Source: Epiperipatus broadwayi
Lineage: Eukaryota; Onychophora; Udeonychophora; Euonychophora; Peripatidae
Direction of reading: 5' to 3'
NCBI GenBank assembly: GCA_028023455.1
Contig: JAQFVV010000020.1
Location: 12,686,385 to 12,750,384 of the forward strand
Length of the DNA: 64,000 bases
Part shown: positions 56,071-64,000 of the stretch, one piece after another
Layout: each line of letters starts with the position of its first letter
Numbering within the stretch: the first letter of the stretch is position 1
The notes under the pieces: model-generated
Told to the model about the DNA's origin: nothing
The model's database searches: none
The model's input: only the letters and a program-made list of their open reading frames with translations
Made by a program: the position numbers and the translations under genes

Positions 56071-57589
56071 CTTATCTTTCACATTTTTGTCATAGTTTAT
56101 TTTTGGATTCCACTTAATCTGCCCTGAGGATAATCAATGCATTTTTGTTAATTTTAATTATCGAGAAAGCTGCCGTTTTATTGTTTACGTTTAGATTTTA
56201 CATTTAATTTTTATAATTACATTTTAGGGAATTTTTCTTTTTAATTAATCTATTATCTCTCACCGACCAATGCTTTTAAAATTTCAAAGACAAAAAGGGA
56301 ACATACGATTATTTTTACTTTTAATTAAATATTACAATCTATTTCTAAATTATTATTAAATTAAATTTAAACAAAGCAATAAATAATGGATTTTACAATT
56401 TAAAATAAATGGTTAAAATATATATATTTTTTATAACTAAAAGAAGAAATCTAAATTATATTATTTGTCTTTATTTATTGCCTTAAATTTGAGATCGAAA
56501 TGTGTGCGTGTTTATGGTGAATTCTACATATATCTATACATTTTTAATATTGCTACACACACAATTCGATACCAAAAAGTTTAAATTTGGGTAGGATAGA
56601 CCGGTGAGTGAGAGACAATAGAAAAAGGTGAAACTTAAGATTCGAATACGAATCTTACTGTTTCAATATGCTATGGTAATTTCTGATTTTGAATGCCACT
56701 ATAAATATGTAAAAAATTAATAGAAAAGGCAGTAGCTTCGTTTTATTAAATATTAAGTGTATGCAGAATCAGCTAGCCACAACTAAAGTAAATATAAGGG
56801 ATAAAAAATTCTATAGTCTAAGTATTTCATAAATTATTAAGATTAATATATTTGCTATTTATATTATAATTTTAAGGAAGAAATGAAAGGATTATTTACA
56901 AAAGTATACAAGAATTGATTATCAAAATTAATTATATAAATTCCAAACATCTGAAATATTATTGTTAGATTTTACCTATGCATGATTTTAAAGGAAATGG
57001 TGAAAAAAAGAGAAAAGATTATCTATATATTAATTAAGATTTTAATTTCAGTTGTACAAGAAACAAGGTAACTTTAATGCAAAAAAAAAAAAGTATTTAA
57101 GTTTATAGTTATTGGTTTACATAACATATTTGTAATGAGTTTATTAAAATGGGGATATAAGTCTAAAATAAGTTGACAATTATTAAGTTGCTTATGTTTA
57201 TATTTTCAGTTTTATAACAATTTAATGCCCATTAAAAACCTGTAACAGCTACAGGCAATACGACTATTAATTTTCAAATACATTATCTTTATATTATTTA
57301 AAATAAAAAGGTGTTTATCTCAGTACATTCCTAAATATCTTTATTTTACAAAAATCAAATTAGTTTGAATTCCTCTCACATAATTTAAGTTTTATAACAC
57401 TTTTTTGGAGTTTACCAGATCTAAATGTAATTTTGTTGTTTCATTTGTTGTGATCTATGTTTTTATATATATATTTTGTAAGCAATGCTTCTGAAAGAAT
57501 GTATTCAATCAAACTCAATTACAAGATCTGTGAAAATTTTGATGGTACTGCTTTTTCTATGTAACATTGTTGTATAAAGTTTTCATATG
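56071..57589. other. AT-rich sequence, nothing recognised
   Basis: No coding or RNA signal was seen before the piggyBac remnant. Confidence 0.5.
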
Positions 57590-59420
57590 CATGTTCTATT
57601 AAAAGTTCAAATTGTTTTATAAGTCACCATGTCTAAAATGTCTGTATGTAAAAAGAAAGGGTTCAAATGATCATAATTTTTATTATCCAACTGAATCTGG
57701 GTTTGAAGAATGGTGCCTGAGAATGCTAAATAATGATGATGATGATGGTATTTCTGAGAAAACTAAGAATAAAAACAATGTAAAAATGGAGATACAGAAA
57801 AACACTGATATGGAATTTTCAGAATCTGATGATGATGAAAATGATATTGCTATAGATTTGATAGCAAATAATTCAAGCAACTATGTATTTGAGCATGATA
57901 TAATGAACACAAATGGTCCAAAAAAATCTCCAGCTGTAAATAAAAGAATAGAATAGCATAATGTAGTGTGGAATTTATTGTTCACCAATAATGTACTGAT
58001 TGGAGCTCATAAAAAGAATCAATCCTAGGACCTCTCAGTTCCAAGTTGGATGCTTTATTACTGTGTTAAATTGTGCTGGCAATAAATGTCAATGATTTTA
58101 TAATTTGAGAGTTCATAAGAAACTCAAGCACCAAAATCAATCCTGGAATCTCTTGATCCTAAGTTTTAACTGCACAAATAAAAAAATAGAACAAGCAATA
58201 ATGAAATACAAAAGCACACTCGATCTTCATATGGATTTATTGAAACTAAAAGCATTATTGAGACTATTAATATATACAGAAATATTTATATAAGGCAATG
58301 ACAATTTTTAATTTCGCTATAAAACTGATGGAACTGGATGAAAATTTTTTCAGATGACTATGCCTAAAAGGTTTGAATTTTTACTTTGTTGTCACCATTT
58401 TGATAATATTGATGATCATAAAGAATAAGAAAGAAATCATCCTTCAACTGCCATTGAAAATTTCCAAAATATTGTCATTATAATGCATGCTTGCATTGAT
58501 GAAATTATTGTGACATTTAGGGAGAGATGCAGACTTCAATTTATATGCTATAAAAATCTAAGAAATATAGCAAAAAATCATTTGCCTCATTGATGCTTTA
58601 AGCAGATATCTTCTACATGTATATATACGTGCAAAAAAATGTTCTGACAGTAAGACATTAAATGAAGAAGAAAAATATTTTACCATCCCATCACAATCCA
58701 TTATTAGATTGTTAGAGCAATACATAGTTCCAATAGCAATATTATAGCAGACAAATGGTTTACTTGGGGACTGTTGGAAAAAAATAAAAAACAAATTCTG
58801 ACAACTTTTCTATCTTCAAAGTCAAGATCAATCAAAAGCAATTTATATGAACTTTATGACAATATTACACTACTATCATATCACTCACAAAATACAAAGT
58901 TTGACTGCTAATTCCTAACATGAACCATTTTTACAAGATTGATCCTAGTGATAGAAAGCCTGAGATGACTGAAGATTATAATTTGACAAAAGGAGAGGAT
59001 GCACTTGATTGGAAATGCACTAATTATTCATTCTTCAGAACAAGAGTGGTTATTGGCAATAATCTTCCAAATAATAAATATTTCAGCTGTCGATGCACTC
59101 ATTTTATATCAAAATTTTAAAGAATAAAAAAAAAATTAAATGCTTAAATTTTTCAAAATCACTAACAAAATTACTTATAAATTCATATTTAGAGAAAAGG
59201 CTGTTACATGTAACATCTAAAATGAATTTCATGCCATATTTTAGGAGCTTCAAGGTCTAAAGCTACTAATAATGACAATAGCAAGAATGCAGATGTCAAA
59301 ATATTTGACATGAAAAAAACTTGCTATAAATTAAAAAGAAACTTTTATGCCTGTAGAATATCCAGCCGATCAATATGTATAGAGAACACTAAACAATTTT
59401 CAGAAAATAATTTAATCTAA
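57590..59420 (+). pseudogene. piggyBac-type transposase remnant
   Basis: The N-terminal part is open at 57612-57956, with an acidic region (NNDDDDG, ESDDDEND). The catalytic core is broken but contains ACIDEIIVTFRGRCRLQF near 58490-58545, matching the piggyBac S-I-D-E-(T/S)-M-..-F-(K/R)-G-R motif. Frame 58920-59120 has DPSDRKPEMTEDYNLTKGED, the equivalent of KP..I..YN.TKGGVD. AVDALILYQNF follows in another frame, like the IAGVNA(F/Y)I(I/L)Y motif. At about 59310-59400 KTCYKLKRNFYAC and ICIENTKQF recall the C-terminal cysteine-rich zinc domain. Stops and frameshifts abound. Terminal repeats and the TTAA target were not located. Confidence 0.83.
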
Positions 59421-61452
59421 AATAAAATCATTTTAAACTTATTTTTAATTGTTTTACTTATTTTAAATGCCAGTTTGGGATCTTAATTATACTATAAAAC
59501 AATCCTGTTATTACGAGCAATATCATATACTACTTGTAGTGTTTTATGTTACAAAATCACATTATAGTCCAGTTTGGGTTAAAACAAAAAGTAGTTTATA
59601 TGTAGAATATTTTCAATATTATGATGAATAATATAATACTTCAGACATATGGCTAATATGAATGAAATAGGTGTATGTTTGAAATAATTATATAAATTAA
59701 TGATCTTATCCATAATAAATATGGATATTAAATGTATAATTAAAAATAGATAAATACATTATATTAATTAAGATAAATTTGAAAGCTAAATTTGAATACA
59801 TTACAATTAAATGTTGAAGTTGCTTTATCAACTGAATGATTTAAATAAATATGATTTTACTGTTATGTAAGGCCTTGAAGTAAAATGATATTTTATGAGA
59901 ATAAACATGATATTCTTATTATAGAAGGGTCACTTGTAAAAGAGCATTCTATAAAAATAAAAATAATTTTAATGGTATATTAATTATGTCCCATAAAAGA
60001 GAAAAAAGCTTTGAAGTTAAATTACATTCATTGTTATATCTATTTTTTCCACAAATAACATTCATTTTAGCACTGATATCTTTAGAAACGGACTTTCCTT
60101 AAAGATTACTGGCATATTGTGTAACATAGTTTATTGATATTATTATTACTAGTATGGTGAAATGTTTTCCTTCTGCACACATTCATTCAAAATATCTACT
60201 TACATTAATTTGTTACTTTATAAGATTGCCATAAATAATTTTCTCACAATATATATGAAAGGAAAGTTAATAACAAAAAAATCTAGACTAGAATGTATAT
60301 ATAAGATAATATTAGATACATATTTCTTTACATAATTTTTTATATTCTAAATTCATTTAACAAACACATTTGTGTGATAATACCGATTTTGAATTATTAT
60401 TCCTCAAATATATTAAAATTTTACTAATGTATATTGTTAAATTCATAATATAAACTAATTTATAAACAACAATTGAAAAAGTTTTAACAGATAAAAATAG
60501 AAAATTAAAGATAATTATTCTATAATCCTGATTTTTTTTCTTTACTTTTTCTTATTTGATTATAAGTATAATTTGATATCTGTGTTAGATATTTAAATAT
60601 TTTTTTTTATCTACCGTAATTTTATAAAACCATTTATTCATTTCATGTTTTTATTGACTAATTTAGCTCTTTTGCAGGTTAAATTTACCGTTTAGCAAAT
60701 CAAGTTTTTCTACAAATTTGTTTTCTCAAATTATCGTAATAAAAATGAAATCCAATGTAAATTCAAATTTTATTATATATAATGATAGACATAAAAAATA
60801 CTTATTTAATAGTATTCTTACTGTTTTAGTCTCCCAAATCATTGGTTCAATCCACTGTGATAAATTATCATTATTATCTGACTTTCTAATAAAATACATG
60901 CTATTTGTACTCTTAACTTAGCCTCGAAAACTTGACACTTAAAAACAGCGTCCAGCCTTCATATAATAATAACTGGAATTTTTTCTGAATAACTCGATAC
61001 ACAATTCTATAGTGTCATCCTTTTACTCAGAAATAGATTGGATTTTTATACTGCTTGAAAGAATTTCACCATTTTTTAAATAAATCTTGGGGAAAAAAAG
61101 TTATGAGCAATCCTCCTGTGTGAGTTAATGTAGCTGAAAATACTTTTTTTAACATTGTCATAATGATTCATTTTGCTTGTATCAATACTGTGTTATCGCC
61201 TTTATAACTTTCTTTTGGCATATTTTTCTCCATATTCTTATCATAGTCTATTTATCCAAGCTTTGAACTTGTTTTGATTTTCTTTCTTCATCTGCATCTA
61301 TCAGCTTTCATCTAGTTTAGTGCATTAGTCACCTTTTTTTAGATTTCATTCATATTCTCTTGGATGACTCCAACATTGAGGTTTTTCATTATAATTTTGG
61401 TATGTTGTAAACAATTCTAACCTCTTCTTTGAAATTTGAGCCTCTCAATTCT
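59421..61452. other. AT-rich sequence, nothing recognised
   Basis: Very AT-rich. Frame 60718-60921 has no recognisable domain. Confidence 0.5.
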
Positions 61453-61718
61453 ATGCTTTGAACAATTTCTATCTCTACTATCAAGTATTTTGTAATGATT
61501 TTACTGGATTATAGTTGTTTTCCTTCTAGTTTCCATCCCTTCTGTAATGTTATTATCTTCTCATAAATATTTTGTGGCATCTATGATGCTTTGAACTGTT
61601 TCTATCTCTACTATCAAGTATTTTGTAATGATTTCACTGAATTATAGTTATTTTCCTTCTACAGGTTTCTATCCCTTCTATAATGGTGTTACCACCTCAT
61701 AAATATTTTGTGACATTA
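61453..61718. repeat. 133-bp tandem duplication
   Basis: Two units starting ATGCTTTGAAC(A/T)(A/G)TTTCTAT and continuing TACTATCAAGTATTTTGTAA lie head to tail, one from 61453 and one from 61586. They differ by a few substitutions and a short indel. The frame 61683-61877 starts at the end of the second unit and is not supported as a gene. Confidence 0.85.
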
Positions 61719-62634
61719 CTTCTTATATACATCTCTTGCTATTTTTCTTTTATTGTTTATATAGCTTTTTCATTCACTTTTCTGCAATGCCACTTTTATA
61801 CTTTTTTGATTTCTACCATTTTTCTGCTCCATTTCTTGTATAGCCTTTCAACTGTTTTTCTTTACCTTCTTGTATAGTCATTTTATATTTTTCATCATTT
61901 TTCTACTGTATCATTTGGATAACATTCATTATCCATTCTTGGAACATATTATCAAAGCTAGATATTTCATTTTTAGGCTTTTTCCTTTTCTACATTGATT
62001 GCTGTTGCTTTGTACTTATTGCTGTTCCACCTCTTAATCTATTATTCATGCTTGATAATTAATGTATTATTAAAATTCTTACACAGTTGATGGCTGTTCC
62101 ATACTTAGTGGCTATTGTAACTTTATACAGTGCTAGCTCTTCTATAATCGTTAGCAGTTTGATTTCTTACTCCATTTTATTACTTTACATGTTGATAATT
62201 ACTTATTTATGTACTTGTTTCATTTCTAAGAATATTTCTATTGTATACCTTGTTACTAATAAATTAATTTTTATACATGCACCAGTTCACCATCTCACCT
62301 AGATCTCTTTTTTTTTTTTTACCCAATCATTCTTATAGTTGATCTACTTTAGAATAATATATCAATTTTTATTTTCATTACTTCCATTTTTTATTCTTCA
62401 CTACATATACATAAAAGTATTTGACTGTTTATGTGTAAATGTAATTAATAAGTCTGTTATGACTTACCCTCACAGATTGTCCCAATTATTACTTAAATAT
62501 TATCACGAAAAGCCATTATAGATTAACCTATGTGTATCATTATAAGTATTTTGTTTTCATTGTAAACATGCAATAAAATTTTGAATTCCTGAACAAAAAT
62601 TTACATTGGATTTTATTACAAAAATTTAAATAAA
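61719..62634. other. Pyrimidine-rich, no gene recognised
   Basis: Strong T/C bias on the plus strand creates open hydrophobic frames (61683-61877, 62087-62302, 62339-62521) rich in L, I, F, Y and S. They have no motif, and neighbouring frames look alike, so I do not call them genes. Confidence 0.45.
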
Positions 62635-62810
62635 TAGAGGGATTTAAATTTAGGATTTTCAGTCTACATTCACCCTCCATTCTATCTCAAACAACTGATA
62701 CACATTTGAAAAAGATGAATAATCCCCAATATATATTTCATGCAGATGGAGTGGAGGATGAATATAGACTGAAAATCCTAAGTTTAAATCCCTCTATTTA
62801 CTATAGTAAA
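62635..62810. mobile_element. Palindromic family A element, short
   Basis: The arms TAGAGGGATTTAAATTTAGG and CCTAAGTTTAAATCCCTCTA, about 48 bp each, enclose the ACTGATACACATTTGAAAAAG block. At 62723-62748 (minus strand) a hammerhead 3' half remains: GCATGAAATATATA then TTGGGG. Only the core downstream of stem II survives. Confidence 0.75.
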
Positions 62811-62989
62811 CATTCAGGAAACTGAATGAATAGATTAATTACAATAATTTAAGAAAACAAATTTATAGAATAATTTGTATTTACTAAAAGATGAATTTGT
62901 TCTACAAGGGTGAATTTGATTTGCAAAATGGTGAATATGATCTTCAAAAGAGTGTATTTGGAGAAAAAACCCTGTAATAATAAGATATA

Positions 62990-63253
62990 ACATGATCACC
63001 ATTTCTTATGCTTGTTCATAACTGTTATTAAAACAGGCAAAACTCTCCATGCTAGTTGTGCATAAAATCCCTATCTAGGTGCAGTGCTCTCAGATCCAAG
63101 GCTCCTCACTGACGTAAGCCACAAGCTAGAAACTAATCTGGGGATATTGGATGAGAAGGCACTAGATAGGGATTTTATGCACAAGCCTTCTGGCATCCAT
63201 TGATTACTCTGGCTTGCACTGAGTGGCACTACTGTATGGAGTTTTGCCTGTTT
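62990..63253 (+). mobile_element. Family C element with 15-bp target duplication and hammerhead
   Basis: The 264-bp insert runs from ACATGATCACCATTTCTTAT to TATGGAGTTTTGCCTGTTT. Perfect direct repeats TAATAATAAGATATA flank it (62975-62989 and 63254-63268). Inner inverted pieces include GGCAAAACTCTCCAT/ATGGAGTTTTGCC and GTGCATAAAATCCCTATCTA/TAGATAGGGATTTTATGCAC. It contains the hammerhead-like core 63103-63144. Ends and duplication define this as the best reference copy of family C in the window. Confidence 0.9.
63103..63144 (+). ncRNA. Decayed hammerhead motif, family C
   Basis: Stem I TCCTCA pairs with TGGGGA as in the copy at 27811. The catalytic box is CTGACGT (A9 changed), stem II AAGCC-ACA-AGCT is weakened, GAAAC is intact, and the cleavage triplet is ATC. 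Alignment with 27811-27852 is gap-free over 42 bases. Confidence 0.55.
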
Positions 63254-63268
63254 TAATAATAAGATATA

Positions 63269-64000
63269 CTTTTATTGTTTCTTCATAACTTATTTAAATA
63301 ATAAAAGTAAACAAAAGTAATTTGTTAACAGTGATTTATTAATAATAACTCCTAGTTTTTATATTCAATCTTAATCTTTCTCTTAAGTAATCATTGCTGA
63401 TTGACAAAACTACATGTTCTATAAGTCCCTTCACTGATTATGTTATAAAAATCTAATATACTTAACACCATTACAACTTTTATTTATAATATAATAATAC
63501 TATGATTTGATACTATTTAAATAAGCAATTTTCTGAAAATAGTGTTGCAATATCATTACGATGTCTTGAATGTAGGTTATCAATATTCCAGTAATCCTAG
63601 CATGAATTCTATATCTAAAAATAAAGTCATATACACACATATATATTTATAGATGATATGTATGTAATGATAGATTATGAATATGTATAATATATATATT
63701 TTCATGCGCACATATTCTGCAACATCATGAAGCAGTAGAGGAATATCCATATGACCTACAATCTATATGTAAGTGCTGACCAAAACTACATTTTTTTTTT
63801 TTCAGATTCTGATCAAGGTATTCCACAGCCAACAAAATAATAATCCAATATTGTTGATGAATGAATATATAAGAAAAATAAACACTCAAACTTTTAATAA
63901 GCATCAATTGACAAGACATAAATACATTTAATCATTCGCCATTTTATTACTAAAGTTAGTTATATAAAGATTGTTTGATCTTTCTTTCTTTTTATTTACA
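63269..64000. other. AT-rich sequence, nothing recognised
   Basis: No gene or repeat recognised. A TA microsatellite lies near 63690, and minus-strand frame 63725-63919 has no visible domain. Confidence 0.5.

Noticed and set aside
57683-57880. Minus-strand frame opposite the piggyBac N-terminus
   Set aside because: It is the antisense of the acidic aspartate/asparagine stretch, giving serine runs, with no independent evidence.
61683-62521. Three hydrophobic plus-strand frames as membrane protein exons
   Set aside because: They follow from the T/C-rich strand, neighbouring frames look the same, and no motif, start context or splice sites support them.
1-64000. CRISPR array, bacterial operons or ribosomal RNA
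   Set aside because: No regularly spaced direct repeats with unique spacers and no rRNA-like or dense coding sequence; the element content is that of an animal genome.

Overview
This is a very AT-rich piece of animal nuclear genome, probably from an invertebrate. I see no host gene with convincing exons. Almost everything recognisable is transposable-element debris: RTE-clade non-LTR elements, Penelope-like elements with a GIY-YIG domain, Ty3/gypsy remnants, a piggyBac transposase, hAT-type inverted-repeat elements, tRNA-derived retro-sequences, minisatellites and degenerate TTAGGG-like repeats. The mix fits molluscs, cnidarians and several other invertebrates; I cannot name the species.

Layout. 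1-330: the GIY-YIG tail of a Penelope-like element. 2365-3541 (-): the 3' half of an RTE element with an undamaged reverse-transcriptase frame. 8110-8845: a gypsy gag/protease relic, followed by a 1.6-kb unclassified repeat (R1, -). 10.9-15.2 kb: tandem repeats, telomere-like repeats, hammerhead-bearing fragments, a 1.2-kb hAT-type element and a palindromic retroelement. 15.5-16.7 kb: a minisatellite and a local duplication. 17.3-24.7 kb: palindromic elements and a near-complete RTE copy interrupted by a palindromic element and by a hAT-type element. 25.7-34.9 kb: a cluster of short palindromic or hammerhead elements and a minisatellite. 35.7-39.6 kb: two tRNA-derived sequences, a 3'-truncated RTE copy and a weak promoter-plus-ORF candidate. 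39.95-46.9 kb: a nested stack of gypsy remnant, Penelope-like element split by a 1.4-kb foldback element, and a second R1 copy. 48.5-51.7 kb: another RTE copy (-) with a small insertion. 53.3-56 kb: unclassified, less AT-rich sequence and a tRNA-derived retro-sequence. 57.6-59.4 kb: a piggyBac transposase relic. 61.4-63.3 kb: a tandem duplication and two more palindromic elements.

Main result. Two short repeat families (here A and C) carry recognisable type I hammerhead ribozyme cores. Family A's stems and catalytic boxes can be read base by base, although every copy here has at least one core change. Most copies of A, C and a third family (B, with a tRNA-like core) are internally palindromic. 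Seven insertions are flanked by 10-17 bp direct repeats. That combination (ribozyme or Pol III-like core, inverted-dimer structure, long variable target duplications) suggests non-autonomous retroelements resembling animal retrozymes, copied by target-primed reverse transcription, rather than DNA-transposon MITEs. The likely enzyme donors (RTE or Penelope-like elements) are present in the same window. The two hAT-type elements have 8-bp duplications instead, so the two mechanisms can be told apart here.
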